Below are positions 10,574 to 20,734 of a stretch of DNA of 64,000 nucleotides, in pieces. The stretch is from Gimesia aquarii. Its GTDB lineage: Bacteria > Planctomycetota > Planctomycetia > Planctomycetales > Planctomycetaceae. A program made the translations under genes and the position numbers. The first letter of the stretch is position 1. Each line of letters opens with the position of its first letter. The stretch is from positions 3,726,020 through 3,790,019 of the forward strand of contig NZ_CP037422.1 in the NCBI RefSeq assembly GCF_007748175.1, given 5' to 3'. Under the pieces are notes generated by a model, which was given only the letters and a program-made list of their open reading frames with translations, had not been told where the DNA came from and made no database searches.

Positions 10574-13300
10574 TTACTTTACGATTTCCGGTTTTTTTTT
10601 GAGTTCTTCAATCGTGCGGTTGTCAAACCGAAAGGGGTTATCCTGAACTTGAAATTGTGCTTTAGGCTGTTTTACTTCAGACTGTCCCAGAATATTATTC
10701 AGGATTCCCTTTATTTCCTGATCATTGATGGGCTGAAGCTCTTCTTTTGCAGGATTTACTTTCGCATTTTTATTCGGTTGCTTCTTTGCATTTTTAGCTT
10801 TAGGGGCATCCATCATTAGCATTTCAGGTCCAACGCTGAAGAATCCTTGACCACCACCACCTTGTTGACCAAATCCACCACCGCCACCGAATCCTTGTTG
10901 ACCGCCACCTTGTTGACCAAAACCACCTTGCTGACCACCAAAGCCGCCCTGGCTGCTACCGACAGACTGCTGCTGAGTCGCAACAGAAATTACAAGGTCA
11001 GCTACGGGATAAACGCGAGTGGTATAGATTTCATCTGACTTCACAATCGTTGTAATTTTCATCACTTCATCTTCAACGACGTAAGTTAAACCAATGGGTT
11101 TTAGGATGATATTCAGAGCACTTTTTAGTTTGATTCCACTTAATGATACGTTGACTGGCTCATCAGGCGTTAAACCTTCTTCTCCCAGATCATTGGAGTT
11201 GATCAAAATTGTGATATTGTGTAAATCTGCAAAGTATGTCATGACTTCTGAGAGTGGAATGTCTGGGAAATTCGCTTCGGTTTCTTTTTGTAGCTCTTCG
11301 AAAATTCGTTGTTCCGCAGGACTGTTTTTATGCAAGTCAACGGCCGCCCATTTCTTGCGACGTTCAGTTAAACTGGTCCAAACAGGTGCTGAAGGCCAAC
11401 GGATTGGAGGCTCATCAGGAAACGGAACGTGAGACAATTCCACCTGATAAAGTGTTTCCAGAAAGCGGTCAGACCTTAGAGAACGCATACGAAAGACTTT
11501 ATCCAGTTGCCCGGCTGCTTCCGAAGTAAACAGGGCAGCTGTGGCAGGTCCATTACCAGGCTCCATATCAACGGCGACACGAGAAACGGCTTCCGCCTCT
11601 TCGTAGGCATCACTGTCCCCATGTCTTCCGTCCTGCATTAAAGAACGGATGCGGTCAATCAACTGTTCCAGTTTTTCGTCCTCTAAAAGGATCTTATCTA
11701 CGAGACGCTTTTGTTGTTCAAGTTGGGCTAACTGTTGTTGCTGTCGAATCCGTCGCGTTTCAGCAACTTCGATTTGACTGCGAACTTCCACCATCATACT
11801 GTTGAGGCGACGTTCCAGTTGCTGTTTCAGATCAAGTTCGATATCAGATGTCGACTTCACAAAGCTCAACGTTCGTTTTAACATCCCCAGAGCACCATCG
11901 GGATTCTCAGCAGAGATCTTTTGTGCCTCTTCAATAGTATTGGAAACCTCAATTTTCATCTGGGCTCCCTTGATCTGCCTCAACTGTTCGACTTTACTGA
12001 TCGAATCATCAATTGGCGGTTTTGCATCACCCTTTGCTGCAGGCTGTGCTTTCGAATCAGCGGCTGGTTGGTTAGTATCCGCTTGTGCCAACTGGTCCTG
12101 CTTGAATTTATTAGACATTTTTAAAAGTGTATCGCCTCGGGTATTGCCCGGATCCAGCTGTTGAATCAAGTTGCCGAACTTCGCAGCCTGCTCAAAATTC
12201 CCACTTCGAATCGCCTGGGTTCCGGCAAACTCTAATTGAGCCATATGCTCTTCGTGTCCGGTGCGCGCCAGATTCATCATTCTCTGCCCGGCAAATGCGA
12301 TCCCGACTTCCTGCCCCGGTTGATAATTCACCCAGGGAACTGCCAGAAAGCTATTCACAGCTTGTGCGACAGGTACGTTAAACTTCCAGATACCACTTAA
12401 ATTTTTGTTACTTAGCTCAACCGACAATCTTTCAGTCAGCTCTCCTTCTGCAAGATAGATCGTGTCGCGGTCAGTTCGGATCGGTAAGGCTTGAGGTGTA
12501 TTTAAAACTAATTTTTTGTCAGAAAGCTGAATCTTTTCTGGAAAGAAAACAGGAGCTTGAATCGCTTTAGCCAATTCCCTGCCAACCTTCGTCGGAAGAT
12601 CTTTCTTCCCTTCTGCAAGATCGGTTAAGACCACACCACCTGTGTAAACTCCAAGAGTTCCCAGTAATCGCAAGTCTTTGCGAGGTCCAACGGCATAACT
12701 GTGAACGGGAACGTTTTGGTGTGCCAGCTTTTGAGTGAGTGCAGCCATTTCAGGAACAGAAATCAATTGGGCGGAACTCATTCCATCGCCAATATATAGG
12801 ATTGATCGAGCCTCTTGATTCTTCAATCCCTTCATTACAGTTTTCATTGCCTGAGCAAGATTCGTAGCACCCAATGGTGCACGAGATGCAAGAGATTCAA
12901 CGGCAAGCTTAGCCTGCCGGCTTTGAGGTGCGACAAATTCATTAACGAACGGAGTGCATTGCACATCGACTGCATAAACGGCAACGGTGGAATCGTTTGG
13001 TAACTCCTTTAGAAACGACTTCAAAACATCCAAAGCCTGAGTGCGATGCTCGCCAACCTGGCTGGCAGATGTATCAAACAAAATCGCAATTTGTTTACCT
13101 GAATAAGCGTTTGCGGGTAAGCGATCTGCTTTTAATCGCAGAGCAAAATAATGCTGCCCCTCAGTGTTCTCATAGCTGAGGATTTGGCCAACGTTTGATA
13201 TCTCTGGAACGGCATTCTCAGCAAAGCTGACAGAAGTGCAACAGAAAAGTGCCGATGCTGCTAAAACAAACGTTGCGATTCCAAATTTGGATATTGACAT
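10574..13300 (-). CDS. secreted VWA-domain protein with STN/secretin-N-like domain and Gly/Gln-rich tail
   Basis: About 908 residues from ATG 13300, chosen because it starts a signal peptide (MSISKFGIATFVLAASALF, cleavage near SFAEN) after a GGGAGAG site; the longer frame from 13342 adds charged residues before the signal. A VWA domain follows with a MIDAS-like DTSAS and IGDGMSS. Next comes a long helical region with a Gln-rich coiled coil (RIRQQQQLAQLEQQKR), then an STN/secretin short-domain-like segment (PLSEVMTYFADLHNITILI ... LKSALNIILKPIGLTYVVED). The tail is a Gly/Gln-rich repeat (GGFGQQGGGQQGFGGG) and a Lys-rich end. Probably exported, with a protein-protein role. See the A9 run at its 3' end. 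Confidence 0.85.
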   Translation of the reverse strand: MSISKFGIATFVLAASALFCCTSVSFAENAVPEISNVGQILSYENTEGQHYFALRLKADRLPANAYSGKQIAILFDTSASQVGEHRTQALDVLKSFLKELPNDSTVAVYAVDVQCTPFVNEFVAPQSRQAKLAVESLASRAPLGATNLAQAMKTVMKGLKNQEARSILYIGDGMSSAQLISVPEMAALTQKLAHQNVPVHSYAVGPRKDLRLLGTLGVYTGGVVLTDLAEGKKDLPTKVGRELAKAIQAPVFFPEKIQLSDKKLVLNTPQALPIRTDRDTIYLAEGELTERLSVELSNKNLSGIWKFNVPVAQAVNSFLAVPWVNYQPGQEVGIAFAGQRMMNLARTGHEEHMAQLEFAGTQAIRSGNFEQAAKFGNLIQQLDPGNTRGDTLLKMSNKFKQDQLAQADTNQPAADSKAQPAAKGDAKPPIDDSISKVEQLRQIKGAQMKIEVSNTIEEAQKISAENPDGALGMLKRTLSFVKSTSDIELDLKQQLERRLNSMMVEVRSQIEVAETRRIRQQQQLAQLEQQKRLVDKILLEDEKLEQLIDRIRSLMQDGRHGDSDAYEEAEAVSRVAVDMEPGNGPATAALFTSEAAGQLDKVFRMRSLRSDRFLETLYQVELSHVPFPDEPPIRWPSAPVWTSLTERRKKWAAVDLHKNSPAEQRIFEELQKETEANFPDIPLSEVMTYFADLHNITILINSNDLGEEGLTPDEPVNVSLSGIKLKSALNIILKPIGLTYVVEDEVMKITTIVKSDEIYTTRVYPVADLVISVATQQQSVGSSQGGFGGQQGGFGQQGGGQQGFGGGGGFGQQGGGGQGFFSVGPEMLMMDAPKAKNAKKQPNKNAKVNPAKEELQPINDQEIKGILNNILGQSEVKQPKAQFQVQDNPFRFDNRTIEELKKKPEIVK
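10592..10600 (-). other. A9 homopolymer, candidate -1 slippage site
   Basis: On the minus strand the VWA gene reads GAA CTC AAA AAA AAA CCG and stops six codons later at 10576-10574. The -1 frame opens just upstream at 10607 and stays open to 9126. The A9 run sits in this overlap of about 32 nt and contains the A AAA AAA heptamer used for -1 ribosomal frameshifting, and is also long enough for transcriptional slippage. A sequencing indel in the homopolymer is the competing explanation. Confidence 0.5.
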
Positions 13301-13798
13301 AATTTCTCTCTCCCGAGTTACTTTGGGCAAGAATGCTCTCACTCAAATCACGTTCGGCGATTGCCGATTTGCGCATTCTCCTCAACTGTGCATTGTATAT
13401 TCAGTCTCGGACACCATTGAAGGAAATTCCCCCGATTTTCTCCTAATTCTCCAAATTTGGTCAGAGTTGAAAAGCGTTAGTCGGCACGGACTGAAGTATC
13501 CGCGTAATTTATAGTCCGATTATGGGGAAATTAGGGGTCAAAGCTCGCTTAACGAAACCATTGATTCCATGAGCGAGCACTGATAAAACAATTCAGAATA
13601 TTCACTTGTTCATACAATTTAGCAAACATTGAAGTCTCGACTCCCGATTGTGTGCACACATTATGCTGATTCCGCTCATTAACTCTAATGGATTTTGACG
13701 ATCTTTCTCTAAGACTCATCACCATCCACTCTCCTGTCAGCTCAGATTCAACTTCCTGAGTTCAATACACGACACCATCTCTGTCATCTTAATTTCAC
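13301..13798. other. divergent intergenic region, about 500 bp
   Basis: Lies between the start of the VWA gene (minus) and the metallopeptidase gene (plus). It should hold both promoters. I see no convincing ORF, tRNA or strong hairpin in it. Confidence 0.5.
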
Positions 13799-15814
13799 AT
13801 GGTAATTCGCCGATTCTCCATCACACCCTCTGTGGCCTGGATTCTCATTTTCTCATTGTTCATTGTATTGGGAATTGGATTCTCACAGAAGAAATCTGCC
13901 GAACATCCAAGAGTAAGTCGAATTTCTTCAAAAAAGGTGATGACTTATAAACCCGTGTTACCCGACTCTCAACCAGTCAATTGGAACCTGCCGGTTAATG
14001 TCACAATTTCTGGACCAGATCAGAAATTCCCGCTTTCATTTGCGAACGGCAACGAATATGTATTGATCATCAACAACCTGGAGAGAACAACTCAACAAGC
14101 AAAAACAGTCAAGCTAACTGCAGAGTTAGATACCAGCAATCATACAATAACAGCGAAGTGCTTCCAAAACACCCGCATACTCACACAAAGGGAATCGGTA
14201 AAAAAAGGGGTTGATTTATTCTCGAGCCCGAATCTTTCACCACAGCCAGACAAAGCATTGGAAGATGCAAAAAAAGAACGCTCCTTCTTTCTGTTTGTTA
14301 CAGACGGTAACCTCACTGATAAAAATCAATATACGCGCATTAACGGACAACTGATTCAACAAACATCGCGGATTGCCATCTACCTGGATGACCAGCAACA
14401 GGCTGAGCAATTAGCCCCTGGTCTCGTGACCGAGATTACTGAAATTCTGGAAAATCAAGTTTTAGATCAGATTACCAGGCAATGTGGTACAATACGAGAC
14501 GTCGACTGTAGTGGACGGTTCACAATCTTGCTCTCTCCCTGGTTGAACAAACTGCAAGGCGGCCGTACATCCATCAATGGCTTTGTACGCCCCAGTGATT
14601 TTCGACTCACGGTTCCGAAACCATTTAGCAACCACTGCGATATGCTCTACCTCAATTCTACTTTGCAACCCGGGCAGGATTTACTTGATCTTCTGACTCA
14701 TGAAGTCACACATGCGGCTGTCGCCAGTGTTCGATCTGCTCAAACCCCTTCAGAAGCAGGCTCGTTAGCAGATGAGGAAGACTGGTTGAACGAAGGAATT
14801 GCTCATATTATGGAGCCTGGTTATACAAACCGAGATTACCGTATCAGCGAATTTTATCGTAGCCCTGAATCCTACCCACTCGTAGTCTCAGACTATTACC
14901 GCTCTCATCTCTGGCGCAATCATGGCTGCCGGGGAGCCGTCAATGAGTTTCTGGACTGGTGCAATCAAATCGAGTCCACCCAAAATTTCCCTTACAGGTT
15001 TACGCATCACCCACTCACCGGGATTGAAAAAATAGAACAGCTCACCGCGATTCCTTTTCCAGAGCTATTCCGGCAATGGTCACTATATCTGGTAAAACAG
15101 TCTTTGGAGGGAACCATTCAAAAAAAGTCAACCACACCACAGCTAGGATCTCTTTGTGGAAATTTTGTGATAGCGGGGCCTGCACTGCGAACATGGAATC
15201 TGTTTCGCAATCCACAGACTTCGCTCAAGATCTCAGCGACGGCCTCAGGATTTCTACATCTCAAATCAGGGAGTCAAGAGACTCAAAACGTCCTAATCAA
15301 AGTCAACGGTTTTGAGAAGATACAGATGACGCTCTTACGAATTCCCCCGAGCGAGGAGCAAATCTCTTTGACGGCAACCTTCGTCGACCGCAATACAAAC
15401 ACCAGCCAGTCACCAGAATCATTTGAAGTTTGTCTGCGTTGTATCCATCCCACTGATTCAGCAGTCAAGATGATAAGCCTGGAATATTCCGGTGCTCATC
15501 TCTCTCGTACAGCGCGACGACCGCGAAAGTTTCAAACCAGCGAACTTAATTCTTCACTCGCATCAAAGTCAGACAAGCTACAAGTCGCAATGAATGATTC
15601 GAACTCTGAAAGCGAACAACTGATTACAGATTTTCTGATCCGAATTCCAAAAAAGAAAATACCGAAACAAGCTCAACCCGTCTATCTGACTTTCAAAGCA
15701 ATTGTTGAAACAGAAAACGAATTACAATTCGCAGGCCAATCCGAAATCAAGCTCCCTTTCAAACCAATTCACCGTCTCGCTAAGGCTGCGTCTTCAGAAA
15801 CGAAAGTGAAATGA
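13799..15814 (+). CDS. membrane-anchored HExxH metallopeptidase (gluzincin-like)
   Basis: 671-residue protein with an N-terminal signal anchor (PSVAWILIFSLFIVLGIGF). The central region carries a zinc protease core: DLLTHEVTHAAVASV (HExxH) followed about 40 residues later by WLNEGIAHIMEPG, whose NEGxAH glutamate fits a gluzincin third ligand. The C-terminal half has two beta-rich segments reminiscent of bacterial pre-peptidase C-terminal domains. Substrate unknown. It stands alone between oppositely oriented genes. The start (ATG 13799) leads straight into the hydrophobic segment, which supports it. Confidence 0.82.
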   Translation: MVIRRFSITPSVAWILIFSLFIVLGIGFSQKKSAEHPRVSRISSKKVMTYKPVLPDSQPVNWNLPVNVTISGPDQKFPLSFANGNEYVLIINNLERTTQQAKTVKLTAELDTSNHTITAKCFQNTRILTQRESVKKGVDLFSSPNLSPQPDKALEDAKKERSFFLFVTDGNLTDKNQYTRINGQLIQQTSRIAIYLDDQQQAEQLAPGLVTEITEILENQVLDQITRQCGTIRDVDCSGRFTILLSPWLNKLQGGRTSINGFVRPSDFRLTVPKPFSNHCDMLYLNSTLQPGQDLLDLLTHEVTHAAVASVRSAQTPSEAGSLADEEDWLNEGIAHIMEPGYTNRDYRISEFYRSPESYPLVVSDYYRSHLWRNHGCRGAVNEFLDWCNQIESTQNFPYRFTHHPLTGIEKIEQLTAIPFPELFRQWSLYLVKQSLEGTIQKKSTTPQLGSLCGNFVIAGPALRTWNLFRNPQTSLKISATASGFLHLKSGSQETQNVLIKVNGFEKIQMTLLRIPPSEEQISLTATFVDRNTNTSQSPESFEVCLRCIHPTDSAVKMISLEYSGAHLSRTARRPRKFQTSELNSSLASKSDKLQVAMNDSNSESEQLITDFLIRIPKKKIPKQAQPVYLTFKAIVETENELQFAGQSEIKLPFKPIHRLAKAASSETKVK

Positions 15815-15827
15815 TTGATTTGCCAGA

Positions 15828-16316
15828 TTAGAAACTGGATTCTTCATCCTGAATTTCACCAGTATATTTCAACCTTGTTGCAAACAATTTCTTCAGTCGA
15901 GAAACAGGATACATACGCACGATTTTATTCTTGTAAGTAATTCTTCCCTGGTCATCACGCCCCAATTGGGCGGCGATATCAGGTTTCGCCAGACCCGCAT
16001 ATAAACCAGCGAATGTTTCTGGATCAACACCATTCCCCGCTTCCAGGTCATCCATTGCATTGACCCCACCACAAGTGACTGCGAATGAATTCAATCCCTT
16101 TGTAGCTGGTCGCATAAAATTTTCTTGCTCCAACGCGGATTGAGCTTCAACGAGTTCTTTGGCACCACGTTTGATTTTATCTTCAGTCTCCTCTGTCGGA
16201 GTCCCCGAGTTTTGCTGTGCGTGTAATTTCGTGCTTTGAAAGCTCTGAGAGGCTCCCAAAACATAGCCCACAGTAATCAAAAGCAAACCAATAACGACCT
16301 GGCTCAACTTGGACAT
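15828..16316 (-). CDS. small exported protein of unknown function
   Basis: 162 residues. One N-terminal hydrophobic segment (VVIGLLLITVGYVLGAS) acts as anchor or signal, followed by an acidic helical stretch and a region containing NSFAVTCGGVNAMDDLEAGNGVD and LARDD-type residues. The single short segment MDDLEAGNGVDPETFAGLYAG looks like a conserved core, but I do not recognise a family. It is convergent with the metallopeptidase gene, with only 13 bp between the stops. Confidence 0.65.
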   Translation of the reverse strand: MSKLSQVVIGLLLITVGYVLGASQSFQSTKLHAQQNSGTPTEETEDKIKRGAKELVEAQSALEQENFMRPATKGLNSFAVTCGGVNAMDDLEAGNGVDPETFAGLYAGLAKPDIAAQLGRDDQGRITYKNKIVRMYPVSRLKKLFATRLKYTGEIQDEESSF

Positions 16317-16611
16317 GAAAGACTCCCCATAAAATCGACTTTTGTTATGATTGATTTCTATTTAAGATGAAAACATTCGACCGACTGTTCAAACGCTTTC
16401 ATTTTAGAGTCTTAAATAGAATGACATCATTGAATGTCAGTAGCTCATATTTACTAATAATTATCAGGTCAGGTCAATAAGAACCCTGCAAAATCAACTC
16501 GATCTACACTGATAAACCAGCGTTAAGTATAGAATTCCAGCGAAATTTTCTCAAACTGCCCCTGATAAACCTAAAATTCGATCAGGATCTTGTTTTAAAA
16601 AGTACTTGAAT

Positions 16612-16962
16612 ATGAATACTACAGAATTTCAACAAGCTTTATCCAACATCGTAAGACAATTTCAGCAAGCCGATTACGATGCCAGACACTTGCTATTGGA
16701 TCTCACCGATAAAATAGGGGAAATCGGAGATCAAATCCCGGATTCAGTCCCGAAGCATCTCAGCTCAGAATGGGAATCGATTTGTGCTGAAGTCGATGAA
16801 GTGCAACCCATATTCAAAAGCCAACGAAAAACATCGATCTTGTTTGATCGGCAAGGAATGGGTCAACCGGGAGTTCAAAGGGCAAAGAATCTCATAACAA
16901 GAATTGTGGCTCTTTCACAATCAGTGGAGAAGCTGGAAAATGAGCGGCATCCACCAGTTTGA
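16612..16962 (+). CDS. small helical protein of unknown function
   Basis: 116 residues from ATG 16612 (a TTG two codons earlier is also possible). Predominantly helical with many Gln and Glu, no cysteine pair, no membrane segment. It is convergent with the Hpt gene and about 40 bp from it. I recognise no family. The open frame and codon pattern resemble neighbouring core genes, so it is probably real. Confidence 0.5.
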   Translation: MNTTEFQQALSNIVRQFQQADYDARHLLLDLTDKIGEIGDQIPDSVPKHLSSEWESICAEVDEVQPIFKSQRKTSILFDRQGMGQPGVQRAKNLITRIVALSQSVEKLENERHPPV

Positions 16963-17004
16963 ACGAATCCTTGTCGAATTGCAGTTTAAATCCAGAAATT
17001 TTTA

Positions 17005-17319
17005 TCAAACAACAATACGATCCATGTGATTCAAGATGATCTCTTTCTGCTGTTGAATCGCAGCCTCATCTTCTGATTTACATGCGATCTCTAATGCAGC
17101 TGCAATTTCTGAAAGCTCTTCAAACCCATAGCCAGCACTGGCGCCTTTCAACTGGTGGGCTAATACTTTGAGTTCCTCAACCTGATCGGTGACAGATGCT
17201 TGTCGCAGAATCTCTTTTTTCTCTTCGATTCCATCGACGAACATTTCAATCAAGTCGAGAAAATCTTCATCATCACAAAATGATGATCGAACTGGTGTGT
17301 TTTCCAGGGTATCTACCAT
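17005..17319 (-). CDS. Hpt (histidine phosphotransfer) domain protein
   Basis: 104-residue stand-alone Hpt domain. The phospho-accepting histidine lies in LAHQLKGASAGYGF, matching the HxLKGxxxxxG pattern of the family, flanked by the expected four-helix pattern (FLDLIEMFVDGIEEKKEIL ahead and LSEIAAALEIACK after). It would relay phosphate between response-regulator receivers of a hybrid two-component system. No histidine kinase or receiver gene is adjacent, so its partners are encoded elsewhere. Confidence 0.9.
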   Translation of the reverse strand: MVDTLENTPVRSSFCDDEDFLDLIEMFVDGIEEKKEILRQASVTDQVEELKVLAHQLKGASAGYGFEELSEIAAALEIACKSEDEAAIQQQKEIILNHMDRIVV

Positions 17320-17776
17320 GCTTCCCTTTTCCTTAATTTAAGGGTCTATTATCGATCGTATCTTATTCTTTTTTACTATTGATACACTCAAATGTCTTCC
17401 TGTTCCAGTAGTTGAAGAATCAAGTGGACAGCTACATCAATTTATAGCTTGAGGTTTTTTACAGGAATGAAAAATTACTGAATTAAGCCAAATTCAAGGT
17501 GGGGTAAATTACTGCAACGAAATAAATGTACTGAATGTGACAGTTATGCCGATATCTTATTGACTCCAGTAAATCCTGATTTTGCGTTTTTCTGGTACTT
17601 TCTCGTTGAAATCCTCTCACAACCCAATAAAAATGAACATTTGAACACAATTATTACGTCTGATATTGACTCAGTTCCGCTTCTTACCGTATACAACTTC
17701 GGGCAAGATCTGCTGAACGTGCCTGGTGTAAAATCATAACCTCGTTCTGTTTCTCAAATAATAATCTCAATCATTC
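17320..17776. other. intergenic region, about 460 bp
   Basis: Divergent spacer between the Hpt gene and the permease gene. It is AT-rich with no ORF, tRNA or strong palindrome that I can support. Promoters for both sides are expected here. Confidence 0.45.
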
Positions 17777-18955
17777 ATGCGTTTGCTTCAGCGCTATATT
17801 CTCTTTGAATTGCTGCGTGTTTTTACATTGATGATCACAGTTCTAACAGTCCTGTTGGTGTTTGTGGGAGCCTTCCAGCAAGCAACCAGTCAGGGCTTAG
17901 GGGCTATTCTGGTCCTTAAAATTTTGCCTTTCATCGTCCCTAGTATGTTACCGTTTACGATTCCAGCCACGTTACTTTTAACCGTGTGTGTGGTTTACGG
18001 GCGTATTTCTGGTGACCAGGAAATTACCGCAGCGAAAGCAGCGGGCATTAATGTGCTCTCACTCCTCTGGCCTTCCTTTATTTTAGGAGGATTTCTGAGT
18101 CTTGGGTCTTTATTATTAAGCGATCAAATTATTCCCTGGGCTGAAAAAAATATTGAGAATACGGTTGCCTGTGAGTTAGAAAGTATTTTTCTCGAAAAAC
18201 TCCGTTCCCAAAATCAAGTACATGATCCAACAAGTGGAATCTCAATTACCGTAATGGGTGTTCGTGGCAAAACGTTGCTGGTCCCGACATTCCGATATTC
18301 GCCTGCGCATAAGCAACCTGTTCATCTCCAGGCAGAAGAAGCAACTCTAGAATTTGACCTTGAGCACCAGCAAGTTATTTTGCACATCCTGAAAGGATAC
18401 ATCGATTTCCCGGGAAAGCCTCGATTTTACGTTGAGAAAGATGACTTTCCTTTTCCTCTCCCGAGTCAGAGTGCCATGGCGAAACCAAGACACATGACTG
18501 TTCAATCCATCAAGTCAGAACTGGGGGGCCTGCAAGCTGAACGTGATGAGCTGGAATTTCATCGTGATATTGAAGTCGCCATGCTACTGGCTCTAGGCGA
18601 TTTTGAACGATTTAATTCACCAGAAATTAATGCCGATTTACCTCAAAATCAAGTTAAAGAAAAACGACAAAATAAACTGAAAACGGCGCTGGCCAGCCGA
18701 TTTGCATTAAGCTGTAGCTGTTTCTTTTTTGTCCTGGTTGGCTGTCCATTTTCGATCGCCCAGGCACGCAGGCAATTTCTCACCAGTTTTTTTATGGTCT
18801 TCATGCCCATACTTTTGTTTTATTACCCTATTGTTCTGCTGACGATGAATTTAGCAAAGTTGGGTAAAGTTGAACCAAGCTGGGCTCTATGGGCGGGTAA
18901 CGTCGGTTTGTTTTTGATTGCCATTCATTTACTACGAAAAGTACTGCGAAATTAA
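17777..18955 (+). CDS. LptF/LptG-family permease (YjgP/YjgQ)
   Basis: 392-residue inner-membrane protein of the lipopolysaccharide export ABC transporter. The N-terminus MRLLQRYILFELLRVFTLM, transmembrane segments around residues 10-35, 50-75 and 95-120, a periplasmic beta-jellyroll-like middle, and three C-terminal transmembrane segments (CSCFFFVLVGCPFSIA, FFMVFMPILLFYYPIVLL, AGNVGLFLIAIHLL) match the family. RISGDQEITAAKAAGINV is the coupling-helix region that contacts LptB. Whether it is the F or G paralogue cannot be told from sequence alone; no second copy is adjacent. Confidence 0.92.
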   Translation: MRLLQRYILFELLRVFTLMITVLTVLLVFVGAFQQATSQGLGAILVLKILPFIVPSMLPFTIPATLLLTVCVVYGRISGDQEITAAKAAGINVLSLLWPSFILGGFLSLGSLLLSDQIIPWAEKNIENTVACELESIFLEKLRSQNQVHDPTSGISITVMGVRGKTLLVPTFRYSPAHKQPVHLQAEEATLEFDLEHQQVILHILKGYIDFPGKPRFYVEKDDFPFPLPSQSAMAKPRHMTVQSIKSELGGLQAERDELEFHRDIEVAMLLALGDFERFNSPEINADLPQNQVKEKRQNKLKTALASRFALSCSCFFFVLVGCPFSIAQARRQFLTSFFMVFMPILLFYYPIVLLTMNLAKLGKVEPSWALWAGNVGLFLIAIHLLRKVLRN

Positions 18956-18977
18956 ACTCTGGCTCAAACAACCCCTT

Positions 18978-20033
18978 CTATTTCCACTCTGAAAAAAATG
19001 TAGTCAATCGTTGGGTTTCACCAAAAATATAGAGTGCGGCAGAAATATGCCCCGAATCCAGCCAGACCAACTCTGGTTTCTTACCCATCGATTCCCATAA
19101 TGCTATGGCACTTTTGGGAGGTAGAATTTCATCATGTTTTGCCACCACCATCAACACATCGCGGTTCTGCAAGAGATGTCCATAAGTGTGTGGATCAACG
19201 GGTGACATAATCTTCAGAAATGATTCATAAGTTCCCCCACTCTTTAACCACTGCTGACGAAATTGCTTCGCATGGGGATGCGGATTTTCCCAAATCCCCA
19301 AAGCGAGATTTCCTCCCCCCAAATAGATGGCAACCTTCTTGAAGCGCGGCTCTGCGGCAGAGGAAAGGGCAGACATGATTCCCCCCAGGCTGATTCCCGT
19401 CACACCCAGACGGTTCGCATCGACTTCTTCTCGACTCATCAGCCAGGCGGTAGCCTGCCGTATATCCAATACCGCTTGAGTCATCCCCTCGGCGGTATGC
19501 TGGGGGACAAAAGAAATCATACGACGATAGCGATCTTCGCCGACGCCACGTCGCTGCGCGTAATAAGGCATTTTGATCGTTAGTGCCGCGATACCCTGAC
19601 GTGCCAAAGAATTGGCAGACATTTCAGAAAGCTCAAAACCGCCTCCCAAAATATGTAGGCAGACGCAGGCAGGAAAAGGGCCTGTTCCCTCAGGCTGATA
19701 GTAGTGTCCATGGACGGTATTATTGGCTTCGACTTTTGTTTTGACCGGCGATGGGAACGTAACATCATAAACGCGAACCGGCCCACTCATTCGCTTGAAT
19801 TTACACGTATACGGAAACTGATGCGGATCGAGATGAAAACGACCAGGGACTTTGCCTTCCATCTCGGTCGTTTCAAAGCGAACCTGTCCCTGCTCTGGTA
19901 TGTCTACAAACACAGGACCGGTTGGTTTATTTTCCGCCTTGCTTTGTTCGCTCATCACGGCGAGACAAGCGATGATTCCCAAAACCAGGATTAGAAAACG
20001 TCGTTCCAAAGGCGTACGTTGCTTCAAAGCCAT
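18978..20033 (-). CDS. secreted alpha/beta hydrolase (dienelactone-hydrolase/acetylxylan-esterase-like)
   Basis: About 351 residues from ATG 20033, which gives a signal peptide (RRFLILVLGIIACLAV, cleavage near SKAEN); the longer reading from 20081 adds an unlikely N-terminus. Alpha/beta hydrolase core: HILGGGFELSEMSANSLARQ around the oxyanion hole, nucleophile serine in GVTGISLGGIMSAL (GxSxG), likely acid in VVAKHDEILPP and catalytic histidine in LDSGHISAAL. Substrate not determinable; probably an exported esterase. Convergent with the LptF/G gene. Confidence 0.85.
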   Translation of the reverse strand: MALKQRTPLERRFLILVLGIIACLAVMSEQSKAENKPTGPVFVDIPEQGQVRFETTEMEGKVPGRFHLDPHQFPYTCKFKRMSGPVRVYDVTFPSPVKTKVEANNTVHGHYYQPEGTGPFPACVCLHILGGGFELSEMSANSLARQGIAALTIKMPYYAQRRGVGEDRYRRMISFVPQHTAEGMTQAVLDIRQATAWLMSREEVDANRLGVTGISLGGIMSALSSAAEPRFKKVAIYLGGGNLALGIWENPHPHAKQFRQQWLKSGGTYESFLKIMSPVDPHTYGHLLQNRDVLMVVAKHDEILPPKSAIALWESMGKKPELVWLDSGHISAALYIFGETQRLTTFFSEWK

Positions 20034-20203
20034 TGTGTCAAAGATTCCCGTTCTTCTGAAATTAATTGGAAACAACCACAATTTCAGTTTTGTGGCTGCA
20101 TTGCAGATATGGTTCTATTTTAGACCAATACTTCCCAATTATGTAGACCGATTTTGACTGAACGGACAAGGAGCGAGAAAAGAAGGAAAAATAGAAGCGA
20201 AGA

Positions 20204-20446
20204 TTACGATTCCCGGTCAGACCAGGTTTCAACAGAAGTTTCAACACCCTTCCCTGCGTTGAGTACCCGTTCAATTTCCTCAGCAGACATGCCGGATGCC
20301 AACATATGATGCTTCAAATCCACATCTTTCTGGTGGCAGGCCGCTTTCGTCCAGGCATTAGCGATGATTGCGATAATCCCGCAAAGAAAGGGCAACCCGA
20401 ACAGACAAATGACGGCTGTTAAACCAACAAGATCATAGTCACCCAT
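20204..20446 (-). CDS. small single-span membrane protein
   Basis: 80 residues with one transmembrane segment (VGLTAVICLFGLPFLCGIIAIIANAW) followed by a charged cytoplasmic helix containing LASGMSAEEIERVLNAG. This layout (a short membrane anchor plus a MSAEEIERVL helix) is frequent in small envelope proteins of this phylum and resembles phage-shock PspB/PspC-like peptides in shape only. GGAG sits just before ATG 20446. Function unknown. Confidence 0.7.
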   Translation of the reverse strand: MGDYDLVGLTAVICLFGLPFLCGIIAIIANAWTKAACHQKDVDLKHHMLASGMSAEEIERVLNAGKGVETSVETWSDRES

Positions 20447-20734
20447 AATTTTCTCCTGAAATGCATCAAAGAATTTGAATCGTGTGAGATTAATGTCAGT
20501 TCGTTGATTCGATCAGAATATTTGCAGCAAGACTATTTTAATGGGAATTATTTTTGAGATACCATCATGGTAGTAAAAAACAGGCAATTTTCACTATAAA
20601 ACCATATGTGTGAGTAATTTCGGGAAACAGAGTAATTTGACTCCTGCTCATCTGCTGATAATAATAGAAGGAGAGCGTGGAAATATTCTATTTTGCGTTC
20701 AACCATTTGTTCACAATTTACGTACTACTAAAAA

